The notes under the pieces are model-generated. The model saw nothing but the letters and a program-made list of their open reading frames with translations, made no database searches and was not told the origin of the DNA. Shown here piece after piece: positions 25,364-35,573 of a stretch of 64,000 nucleotides of DNA. Position numbers and translations under genes: made by a program. This DNA comes from Smittium mucronatum (taxonomy: Eukaryota > Kickxellomycota > Harpellomycetes > Harpellales > Legeriomycetaceae), in the NCBI GenBank assembly GCA_001953115.1, contig LSSL01007566.1, positions 1 through 64,000 of the forward strand. The letters run 5' to 3'. Position 1 is the first letter of the stretch, and each line of letters begins with the position of its first letter.

Positions 25364-28300
25364 TTCCTGAAAGCCCGTACTAGTAAGTCACAATGACATC
25401 CGCACCAAAATTCATATACCTGTGATAATTAATATAACTCTTCTGAATCTATAATTTATAAATTAATGTATTAAATAATTAAATTTTTTTATCTCATGGC
25501 GATTCGGATTTTATTTGAAAATATGTCGATCGCAAAGAGTGTTTCCTAGGTTAGCCAGATCTTTATTTTTTATAGCCGAAATGATTTTTTGCATCATTAT
25601 ATTTAGCTAATTAAAATGGTTATTCAATTACTCCTTTATTTTAAAGCTTATACAACTAATATCAGCAAATAATAAGCGGGTTTAAAATAATTTTTTATCG
25701 AAACTCACTGCCAAATATTCGTTATCTTTTATATAGATTCTAGCGAGCTTTGATTTTTTATCAGCAGTTTTTATCTTAAAAATTAAGCCAATATTTTTCT
25801 TAATTAAATTTAGTTTTTCTTATTTAGACAAAATCAAATATTTTCCAAAATTTTAAAACAATACTCATAGCGAATAGAAATAATTTCATTAATAATTCCA
25901 CATTAGCCATAAAAGAGAAATCGCAGCTCCTGCTAGTAAAAATTCTGGTATTTTAAAGAATCTGTCATATAAATTTTATTTGAATATTCAAAAAGGGGTT
26001 AAATAATTAGCTTTTAACTTTATAATTGTCATTTTATATAAATTTAAAAGATAATAATTAAATACCATATAATAATCAAAATTAGAGTAAAAAAGATCAT
26101 TTTTCTAAACCAATTAAATATTTTCTTATTATTTTTTTTTAATGGATATATTAAAACTTTTTATGTTATGTTTTTATTTTATTTTGGAGTTAATTAGGAT
26201 ATAGTATTGACAGGATTTTTATGAAAGATTGATAAAACTATATCATAATTAAATATTATTTTTTTTTAGAAAATTTAAAAAAATATAAATTTAATACGTG
26301 TTTATAAAGTAAAAAATATAGAATATTTTTATTTTATTTATATCGAAAATATTTAAACACTTTCAAAATATTTACGAGTTTTTGCAAAATATAAACTATT
26401 ACATTTCTTACTTTTATAATAATAAATTTTAGCGATAAAATTTAATTTATCATGTAACAATCCAATAAAATAATTGTGAGTGACAATTGATGAATTATAT
26501 TAATCGAAAAATTAAAATAATAATATTCAAATTGGGTATTATATATATAGCCCCTCTCCTTTTTTTTTAAAAAAACAAAATAATATTCCTTTGAATACGA
26601 TTTTTAGTGTATAAAACTGAAGTATTCATTTTTTTAGCTTTAGAATGAGCATAAATTAGTTAGTCATCACTTTTAAATGTATGAAAAATGATTTCCAAGG
26701 CTTTTTCAAATTTCAATAATAAACTTAAAATAAATTATCTGAGACAAAATTCAGTTCTTAATTTTTTCTTAGAATTGATGAAAGATACAAATTTAAACAA
26801 TATAATTATAAAAATAAACCAACTTTTATATGAAACATTTTCCCTGTATCTATTATATCAGTTTTTTGGTATACACAATATAATAATAAATTTTTTATAA
26901 TATAATGATTTAACTTAAAAAATTAACTAAAAGTGGAATATTAGAAATTTACATGATTTTGAAATATATTTTTTAAATTTTAAATTTACTTTTAATTTGT
27001 TTATGTGGGTATGTAGTAGCCAAGGAAAGTTTAAATAAAGGTTTAAAGCTTTAAACCAGATAAAGCTCCTAAATCATGGTCTTTTGTTTCTGAATAGGCT
27101 TTTGCATTTTTTTTTCTGAGATGAAAAGTTATCTGATAAATTGATTATTTAAGTGAAGTAATATTTTATTTTGGGATTTTAAAATGTTTTCGCATATTAC
27201 TTTATTTAAAGTCAAGTAATTTCGGATATTTCATGATAATAAATACCATGTACTTCCAAGGGAGGATAATTTTTTATAATTATAAATGGTTATAATTCAA
27301 AAAATATTTTTCTTAATCAAATACAAATAAATTAGACTCGAATATACATATTTTTTGTTCAAAAAAATAGATTCATTGATTCTGGAAAGATGTTTATTGA
27401 ATAAATTTTTTATGAGGTTTTATAAAGCGTCCACGGATTTTCATTGGGAGGGGGGGGAGGTGATTTAATGTGTGTATATTTATATTTACAAAAAAAAAAA
27501 ATATCAACTCCACTATTTGTTTAATGAATATTTTAAGAACATATCCTATATATTATATAAGATATATTGATTCACATATTATTATTCCTCCCTTAGAATG
27601 GTTTTTAGTATCTCATTGTCTAGAGGTCCCTAAATCTAAATAATTATTTAACGATAATTTAATATTCAGTGTTGGATACATTTATAATTAAGTTTCTACT
27701 GAGTTTCAATTAAGGTTTAGTTATAATTTTTTAGAAATTGCTATTTATGAATATAATAGAAAATAGTATAGATGTCGCATCAATTGAGATTTGTTAAACG
27801 AAAATTGATGATTTAAAAATATTTGCATTCTTTTTTTTATTAATCAGTATTAATAACAGTCAATTTTTACAAGTAGAAAATAAAAACACACATATTTTAT
27901 CCATCTGATCTAAAAGTATTGATTTTACAATTACTTAGTACGTAGAAAATAAAAAAAATTACTCAACCCCAAAATCCAAGATGGTTTAATTTTGGAGCAT
28001 GTACTGTAAAAACTAGTATTTATGGAATAAATGGTTTCATGAAAGACTAAACATATAACGAAAGGTACTATGAATCTAGTGATGTTGGATATTTTAACCT
28101 TCGTTTATTAACCAAATTTTAATAAAATTTTAAAGATTATTACTACAGATATTCATCTAATTCAGATACCAATAATAATTCCCGAAGAGCAGAATGTAAT
28201 TTCGGTTTTGAATTTAATTGGGGAAAATTACCAAGGTAAATGATTCTTTTGGATTTTACAGGACGTCTTAAATGTAAAAAATTAAACAGAAAAAATAAAA

Positions 28301-31129
28301 AAATATGTTTTTTTAAGCTTCCTAGAAGTTTACAAAGAGTTTCTAGGTAAGAATTACTATAAAGTAATGGGAGTGGAGAGAATAGATAAGTAAAAGAGCT
28401 TTTCAAGACAATTATCAATCCATTTTTTAATTATCTGAAGCATTGTTATATTTTTTAATCCCCCCATTTACGACAACTAAACCAATACACATTCCTCTTT
28501 CAAAATTTTATTTAAAAATAAAACAATATATTCTAATAATCGTAATATTAGCTAAAGTTAACTACTAATATTTCCCACTTATTTTTGAAGCTTTATTAAC
28601 TAATCAAGTTAAAAATCATCAAAAATAGCTTATTATAAATAAAAAACGAAGTTCTAAATATATAAACAGTACAAATTACGTGCGAATGAGTGATATAGTT
28701 GTTAAGTCTGGTTGTTCAGGATTTATTTTTTAACGAGATAAAAACAACAGATAAAGATAAAAAAAATTAAGCACATGATTTCCAAACAACACAACACAAT
28801 CATAATATAATTAAAAACGACAAGAAATTCCTCCTTAAAAATACATACCGATTTCCATAAGAGTTTGTGTTATTAATGCGAGGATCGGCATCAATTTTAA
28901 CCTCTCTTTTAAAAAAGGGGTATACAACCACCTCTTTATACACAAAAAAGTACGCTATTTATCAGAGAAGTTAATATACTATCACTTAATTAGTAAAATC
29001 AACCAAATTGTAAATTATAGGGTTGGGAACAAATATTTTAATTTAAAGAAAAAACCATTCGTATCATCGAGTTGGTTTTTGACAGGGATATCCTGAATCA
29101 TTAACTTGGATATTCTGCAAACCATTAAGCCTATGCAGTTGAGTCTTTAGCTGTACATCAGTACTGTTTTTGGTTAAAAATAGCATACGTATATAAAATA
29201 TCAACTATAAAAACCATTTTAAACTATATTAAAAGCATAGGAAATCCAAAGCGAATAACAGGACCAGCAAAGATTGTTGGGTTACATAAATTAAAACGTG
29301 TAAATTGAAAATATAGTCTTAACGTACATTTGCCTTTTGTGATCAGATTGAATTTTTAATGAATATTGGCCTATGACATCACCGCACTATGTCTAATAAA
29401 CGAATTTATTTTATAGAGGGTGAAAGGGCAGCAATTATAGATTAGCTGAGACATGAGATGTCAAGGCATAATCGAAAAAGAACATGTGATATGCAGTTAT
29501 TATTAAGCCAATAGTGCCGATGTCTATTTCAATTTGAACCTGGGCAAAAATACTATCAGCTTTTCTTTGAGGTTTTTTTATCCAATTGGAGCTCAGACGA
29601 TGGAATTATTTCTTCCGGGAAAAGACAGTGATGATTAATTATTTCGAAGCCATGAAAACAAATAATAATAACGCCTGGTGGCTAAAAATGTCAAATAGTT
29701 ATGTGAGGTAATAATTTATTGGGTAAATAACGACGGTAAACAATCTAAAGAGGTCAAATTCTATCTAATAGCAGAGTTGTATTCATTTTTTAACTGAAAG
29801 AGTCTTATTCGGGAATTAACAAGTTAATTTATTCGATAAATTCAGACACAAGAACTGGTTTGGTTATTTGCTACAGCTTTTTAGATAGACCAATAGATTC
29901 TGGGTTTCAAATTGAAACGGAAGTTGGAAGAAAAAAACTGCTAGAACCCTTGTCTCAAGCATTACTAATGCTTTCACACTGGCTAACACTCAGCTGAAAA
30001 AAGAAATACTATCCCTGAATTAATAATGGTTGGAAATATGAAAATGCACAATTAACCATCAATTTGAATAAATGCATTCAATATAGCTTTCTATAGGGAT
30101 CTGATGACAACTCTGTATTTTGCCCAGTGCCTCCATTTTCTGAGGTTGAAAGTCAGTCTCAATGGTTAAAGTGATTGGGATCAAGTAAACAACTTTCTCT
30201 GGAAAAATTTCGCATCCTTAGCGCTCAGAAATCCTGAGGAGTGGGGAAGTTTGCTGGAGAGTAATGAGACTTTTCTTGTTTGAATATTCACATGATTGAC
30301 CTCAAAGATTTTTTGATGTTTGGTATCAGAGTGCCCAATACCCGATTTCCTTCCAGAAAGCGCTTATAAGCCCGGATGAGCTATATATACTTCAATATAG
30401 AAACATTTATATTGGCCGATATTAATTACGGAATAGGAATGTGAGTTGACTCTGCAGTGAGCATCAAGTGGCTATATTTGGCCAAACTTTCCATTTATCA
30501 ACCAACCATATTAGTCTTCTGATTGTGGAGTGTCGTTATACATAGCATCTATGTTATCTATCCAATCAGCAAATATTAATTATCGATAAACATTTAGATA
30601 ATATATAGCATTTATTAATAATAATTTCAGTTTATTGGCCACATTGGACATTCTAGACAACCTAATGACAGGATGTAGTAATGCTCACTGGTGACATACT
30701 AACGCCTATTCCACCAATAATTACACTTCGGAAAAATGTGGGCATGTATTTTTTGTATTCTGCATATCCCATAAATGAGCAGGGAATTTCAGTTTTGCTC
30801 CACCCAGTTCTGGTTTCATCTTTTATTGGCTAAAATCATGGAAAATTTTTCAATTATTTTTGACAAATAGAATGACATGAAAATAAAACAATTGCTCTAT
30901 ACCCGAGATAGTCATCGTTAAATGCTACCTAACAGTTCTTAAAAATATTTTTTTGTTATATAACAGACATTTGTTAAAAAAATAAACACCTTGACGATTT
31001 CCTCTTTTTATCAACTAAAATCTTTTGAATCAAACCATGTTTTTATATTCTTGCCTAAATTCCATTTATACTTTCCATTCTTCAAAGACTCCTTCTTTTG
31101 TCTGAAATATATCTTTTTTTCCCCACATT

Positions 31130-31329
31130 TATTATTATTATTATCACCATCTGGGATTTGGTATTACTTCTTAGCCTGCTTTCTTCGATTGCCCTATCCT
31201 ACTTGTAGTTTGTACTGCAAATTTGTATTTTATTTTTCGCTCTTTTCAAACAGAGCCCTTGCCTCTCTCTAATTTCTTTATTCCTGAGCCTCTCTATTTG
31301 GAGGTGTTTTAGGTAGCAAACAGAGTAAT
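31130..31329 (+). promoter_or_regulatory. Pyrimidine-rich tract upstream of the 894-residue gene
   Basis: The 200 bases before the ATG at 31330 are rich in C and T on the coding strand, including CCTCTCTCTAATTTC and CCTCTCTATTTGG. CT-rich tracts are common at fungal transcription start sites, and a similar tract precedes the Rheb gene in this window. The exact start site is unknown. Confidence 0.4.
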
Positions 31330-34014
31330 ATGACCTCACCACCTTCATTAAATCCTTCTCCAAATCCCCGAGACAACCTTGCAATGGGTCTCAAGGTGTC
31401 TATTCCCTCCATAACCTCTTCTATATTTTCTGTTTTCAACTCTGAATATGCTTCTCACAGTTTTTCTGGACTCTTTAATCGCATCAAAACCCTGCTAGGA
31501 ATCATATCACATCCCTTAATAAGAGATTCTCACGTTTTCAAAAGTGCAAGCGTTTCTCCTTCCTCCGATTTAAAATCTGAATTTTATCAAAACGTACCTC
31601 AAGAATCGATCGAGTCGCGATTGTCGAGTGTTATTCATGCCCAAAGTTTGGAAATCTTCTCCCTTAAAAATCGAATTTCTCAACTTGAAATCGAAAATAT
31701 CCTCGCTAAGAATTTATGCGAAGAGTTTAGAATCCAGCTACAAGACGAGAAGGAATCTAAGGATCAGGCCAACATGGCCGCCAATAAGAAGTTCAATAAT
31801 TTTTCGAACAAGCTGTTCAACGAACTTGATTCTTTGTCTGAAGAAAAGACTCATCTAATTGAAAGGATAGAAGTCCTTGTTGAGAGTGTTATTGGTTTGG
31901 GTGGGCACGTGGATCAGCAAGATCATGATTTGGCCTTTGGCTCTTCCATTATCAATTCCTTGAATAAAAATTCTCAATTGTCCATTTCCTCTGTTAATAG
32001 TATGGATTGCTCTAACGACCCAGAATCTTATTCAGCTCTTTTCAACTCATTTAGTTGCAATAAAAACTGGGATTTTTCTGATGACGAACAATCCGACCAC
32101 GCTGATCTCGAGGACGATTTATTGCCTATCGCTAAAAAGGATTTGCCTTTGGATCTCCGTGATTCCTATCTAGGTACCGCCCTCTCTACTGAAAATGCAA
32201 TTTTCAGCAAAAAGAATTCGTGCAGTATCCCGATACTTGAATCCTTGGAATTACCCATCTCCAAAACTTGTTTTAATAGTTCCTCTGCCTGCTATGATAA
32301 CGAAAGTTTTTCGGACGCTGAGGATTTATCAGACGATGGCGATATCTCTGAAGATTGCGATTACGAATCCGATGGTGAAATTGAGCTTGATTCCGGAAAT
32401 AGCAACTCCATGGATTTTTCATCTCCTTCCAATCAAATCGATTCTCTTTTATCAGGAGGCTCTTCTGGCCCTGATTCTTCAATGAATGTCACTCCGGTTT
32501 TCGACTCTTCAGATGTTGTTGCCGATTCTGCTACTATTTCCCACATTAAATTTGAGACTGAATTTATAAAAAACGACGATATTGAATCAAAAGTTGTTAC
32601 ACCATCTGAATCCGAGGAAGGGTTTGATAAAAGTTTATTCTTGGAGGGAGCGGATCACAGGGATTCTTTCAACTTTTATTCTAAAAAGCAGCTGAGTAAG
32701 TTTGATTCTGAAAATCTCACGGTGAATCCTGTAGATTCGTTCTTGAAATATCTCAGGGCCACTTCCAGGTCCAATCCTTCAAAGCTCGTGGATAGCGAGT
32801 GGGTCGGGTTAGATGACACACTGACTCTCGATTCAAACTCTAGTGAGGAGTGTACTATAGACTTGCTTAATTCTGATTCCGATATTGAAGCTAATGAAAA
32901 AGCGAGTCCGAATTTTTTATCCTCATATGTTCCCAAAATGCAAAAGGAGGAAAGAATTGGGAGGTACATCAGGACTGCTTCATATCATTTAGTCCATGCT
33001 GTACTTTCAAATGCCCCAGTTTGTAACTTGATTCTTATAGTTGAAGAATGGTCAGCCTCATTTGGCACTTGTAATTTCCCTAAGGCAAAGATATGTTCAA
33101 TAATAGAGGCTCTTATTGAAATTGCTGAATTGGAAGCTTATAAGATTAAGAATGGAACCAGTAGCACTGCTTCGTTATGTTCTTCAGGTTCAGATTTTTC
33201 AAGATCTTTGTCTCCAACCCTCGACATTCCAGTCAATTCTGCATCTTTGCCATCAGTTTGCAAGTCTATTCTCCGCAAGCCTACTTCGAATTCTGAATAC
33301 TCCTGCAAACCCTTGTCTTCCCTATCTTCTAACTTTTTCTATCAGTTCCAAATGTCTTTTCTTCCCCAAAAAGACTCTTTGCTTCTTCCACTTTCCATGT
33401 ACTTCACCACCGTATTGAGATACTTTTTAATGACAGTTGGTGATGGGATCGATGTTTTGGATCTTTTATGTTCCTTTTCTGTTGTTTCCGATGGTCGTGC
33501 CTCTTTATTCCCAAAGATCCTTTTCATATTATTGCAAAATGGATTGGTCAAGAATAGCTCTTTGCCGGTTGCTAACCATTCTTTTAATTGCGATTTTCTT
33601 CCTCAAACTGAGTTGGAAGAACAGAGAGTGAGAACCCTGCGGGATTCAATCTCTAAGTCGTTTGAAAAGTATTATGGTTTGGAATCGAGTGTAATCAAGA
33701 AATCAAACACTAGTGAGATTGAGTCTGACTCGGAAAATTCAGGATCTTTCTTACGGTCTCCTGATAGTATTTCAAGTTTTAAGACTCTCTTGCAGCATCC
33801 CGTTTATGAACCAGCCAAGAAATTGGATGAAGAATCTTATGGTATGCTTGGACCGTTTTTGGATGGCAATTCTAAATCGTGGCATAATTCCTTTACTAGC
33901 ATCAATTTGAAAGATCGGCCCCATTTTTACATCAGCGAGCATAGTTTAAGAGGCTCAATTGAGTCTTCTCCAATTCTCAGCGCTCGAAAGCATGTCAGTT
34001 TTGTTGTTGATTAG
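31330..34014 (+). CDS. Ser-rich coiled-coil protein, possible W2-like C-terminal region
   Basis: Single-exon gene of 894 residues that I do not recognise as a known family. Residues about 95-195 look like a coiled coil (SLKNRISQLEIENILAKNL, then LSEEKTHLIERIEVLVESV). Residues 240-540 are Ser/Asp/Glu-rich and probably disordered, with acidic clusters near 247 and 330-350. Residues 545-600 (HLVHAVLSNAPVCNLILIVE) and 678-760 (LDLLCSF, then LFPKILFILLQNGLV) are hydrophobic helices. By eye they resemble the two halves of the W2 domain of eIF2B-epsilon/eIF5, split by a Ser-rich insert. The match is remote, and the nucleotidyltransferase part of eIF2B-epsilon is absent. Codon use and GC fit a real gene. 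The ATG at 31330 is the first in frame; another at 31384 is possible. It converges on uS9m. Confidence 0.75.
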   Translation: MTSPPSLNPSPNPRDNLAMGLKVSIPSITSSIFSVFNSEYASHSFSGLFNRIKTLLGIISHPLIRDSHVFKSASVSPSSDLKSEFYQNVPQESIESRLSSVIHAQSLEIFSLKNRISQLEIENILAKNLCEEFRIQLQDEKESKDQANMAANKKFNNFSNKLFNELDSLSEEKTHLIERIEVLVESVIGLGGHVDQQDHDLAFGSSIINSLNKNSQLSISSVNSMDCSNDPESYSALFNSFSCNKNWDFSDDEQSDHADLEDDLLPIAKKDLPLDLRDSYLGTALSTENAIFSKKNSCSIPILESLELPISKTCFNSSSACYDNESFSDAEDLSDDGDISEDCDYESDGEIELDSGNSNSMDFSSPSNQIDSLLSGGSSGPDSSMNVTPVFDSSDVVADSATISHIKFETEFIKNDDIESKVVTPSESEEGFDKSLFLEGADHRDSFNFYSKKQLSKFDSENLTVNPVDSFLKYLRATSRSNPSKLVDSEWVGLDDTLTLDSNSSEECTIDLLNSDSDIEANEKASPNFLSSYVPKMQKEERIGRYIRTASYHLVHAVLSNAPVCNLILIVEEWSASFGTCNFPKAKICSIIEALIEIAELEAYKIKNGTSSTASLCSSGSDFSRSLSPTLDIPVNSASLPSVCKSILRKPTSNSEYSCKPLSSLSSNFFYQFQMSFLPQKDSLLLPLSMYFTTVLRYFLMTVGDGIDVLDLLCSFSVVSDGRASLFPKILFILLQNGLVKNSSLPVANHSFNCDFLPQTELEEQRVRTLRDSISKSFEKYYGLESSVIKKSNTSEIESDSENSGSFLRSPDSISSFKTLLQHPVYEPAKKLDEESYGMLGPFLDGNSKSWHNSFTSINLKDRPHFYISEHSLRGSIESSPILSARKHVSFVVD

Positions 34015-34295
34015 TTGATGCTAACATGTATTATATTTAACTTTTTAAAAGCGAGATTAGTAGGAGTTTTAATTTCCCTTTATTCCACACTTATCTTTAG
34101 CTCAACCATTCAACATTTTTACCACTCTAGATTTAGTTATTGTGAATTAAATTCTTTATTAAATAAACTTTTTGGTACTGATATTTTTGGTATTTTAGAT
34201 TGTAAGTAGATGAAGCAAAATATGAGCGTGGGGGAGATATTTTTTTTAGGCGAAATAAAAACAAAATGGTAAAATAATAGAAAATGTAAACTTCG
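34015..34295. other. Convergent spacer between the 894-residue gene and uS9m
   Basis: This holds the two 3' UTRs. It is AT-rich, with AATAAA-like strings at about 34162 (+), suitable as a poly(A) signal for the upstream gene. No gene was seen. Confidence 0.6.
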
Positions 34296-34308
34296 TCAAC
34301 GTTTGACC
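34296..34308 (-). other. 13-nt terminal coding exon of uS9m
   Basis: After an intron with donor GTATGT and acceptor CTATAG, the last 13 bases complete Trp and add Val-Lys-Arg-stop. The TWVKR end is the classic uS9 C-terminus, so the splice is very likely real. Simple ORF finding would miss it. Confidence 0.85.
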
Positions 34309-35573
34309 CTATAGAAAAAAGATGAAAATGGCTTAGTGGAACAGTAGATGATGGTGGTTGATGGGAGGATATAAGAGATATAAATACATACCAAGTATAC
34401 TTCTTTCTTGCTTTTGGTTGACCAGTTTTCTTTCTTTCAACTCTGCGGGAGTCGCTTGCTAAGCATCCAGCTATGAAAAGAATGGAATTACAGTCAAAAT
34501 TTTAATTCGAAATCTTTTGTTAAATCTACAAAAAAAAAAAAAATAATGGATGGGAAATGGGCATTAATACCTTTTTCTAGGAAGGGTTTAAGATCAGGAT
34601 TGGCTACACAAACAGCACGAGCTATGGCAAGAGCAGAAGCCTCTGCTTGTCCGGTATGACCACCACCACGGGCTCTAAGCCAGACATTATATTCGGTAAT
34701 TGAACCAGATACGAGTAGTGGGAAGAGAACAGACTCAGCATCTGTCTGCAAATGAAAGTATTGGCTTAGGGGTACGCCATTAATGAGAAACTGGGGATGT
34801 TTTTTGGTTGCTTTTTGTGAGTCGGATTCTTGATTAGAAGAAGTCTCGTCAGCTGAAAGGATGGATTTGACGGGTACCAAGTATGCTCGAGAACTAGAGG
34901 ACTTTCTTCTTCCTAGGGCATAGAAGCGGCCAAGATCATCCTTGTAACCAGCGAGCGGATTCCGTGATGTTTTCGAGTTTTCTGAAGTCTCAGGTGAGTT
35001 CTTATCAGCCTGAGATGCATCAATAGCATCAGCAGTGGCTTGGGAACCATCGGCAGCAACAGAAACAGAGGAGCCCTCAATTGATTGAGAATCGGCAGCC
35101 TCTTGAGCTAAACGCTTGCGCCTTTCATTCAACTTGTATCCACTGGTATACTTTTCACTCTTGAAAAAATCAACTACATTCATTACTTCGCTTCGATTAT
35201 CATCAGTCAATTCGATACGGGTTAGTTGCGATACTTGCTCCAGGATCTTGGCATATTGCTGTTTTTTTAAGGTCATATCAAGCTTTTTTTCCAGTTTCTC
35301 AAGACTTAGCCATTGTCTACTAGTGACTCCGGTCAGGACTCTGGGCTTTGAAAAATTTGATTCTTGCAATTTTTCGAGTCCGACCATCAGATCATATAAT
35401 CGAGAATTTCCTGTGAAATATGCAGCTGAATCGGGCACTTTTTTAGGCCTCATTGTCATATCAGAACATTTTACTGGGCTTGTACTGAAACATTTTCCAA
35501 TTTTGGGATATCCCAAAGAACCGCAGATTTTAGGATTGATTCGAAAGCTCTTCACTACACTGTATCGCAGCAT
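34296..35573 (-). CDS. MRPS9: Mitochondrial small-subunit ribosomal protein uS9m
   Basis: Three exons from the high end: 35573-34571, 34470-34392 and 34308-34296, with GT-AG introns of 100 and 83 bp, giving 364 residues. It is part of the mitochondrial 37S subunit; the C-terminal tail of uS9 reaches the tRNA P site. An N-terminal presequence (MLRYSVVKSFRINPK) and a long spacer with a Ser/Ala-rich stretch (about 155-205) precede the uS9 domain. The domain carries LGRFYALGRRKSSSSRAYL, ARGGGHTGQAEASALAIARA and the tail SDSRRVERKKTGQPKARKKY, ending TWVKR. The last exon is only 13 nt and codes VKR plus part of the Trp codon. Recovering this conserved ending strongly supports the splice model. Yeast Mrps9 is 278 residues; the extra length is N-terminal. 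It converges with the 894-residue gene. Confidence 0.94.

Larger units (their letters stand above)
18749..31000. other. AT-rich desert 2
   Basis: About 12 kb without a supported gene. Most is extremely AT-rich. Landmarks include GC-richer patches at 18.9-19.2, 19.82-19.95 and 20.42-20.82 kb, a tandem 12-bp duplication at 22424-22447, G-rich runs near 22587-22602 and 27448-27462, and an AT microsatellite at 25325-25360. From about 28.7 kb to 31 kb GC rises and CCAAT-like strings appear, but all frames there are broken by stops every few tens of codons. Open frames of 60-90 codons in this region mostly lack an ATG and are biased to Phe, Ile, Lys and Asn, as random AT-rich DNA would be. Confidence 0.7.

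Noticed and set aside
28143..28418. 91-codon minus-strand ORF with an RNP2-like IIYLGNFP
   Set aside because: It starts with TTG, half is Phe/Leu low complexity, and the RNP1 motif of an RRM is missing.
34494..34570. Read-through C-terminus of uS9m ending in a Phe-rich tail
   Set aside because: The tail is translated intron; splicing restores the conserved uS9 ending.
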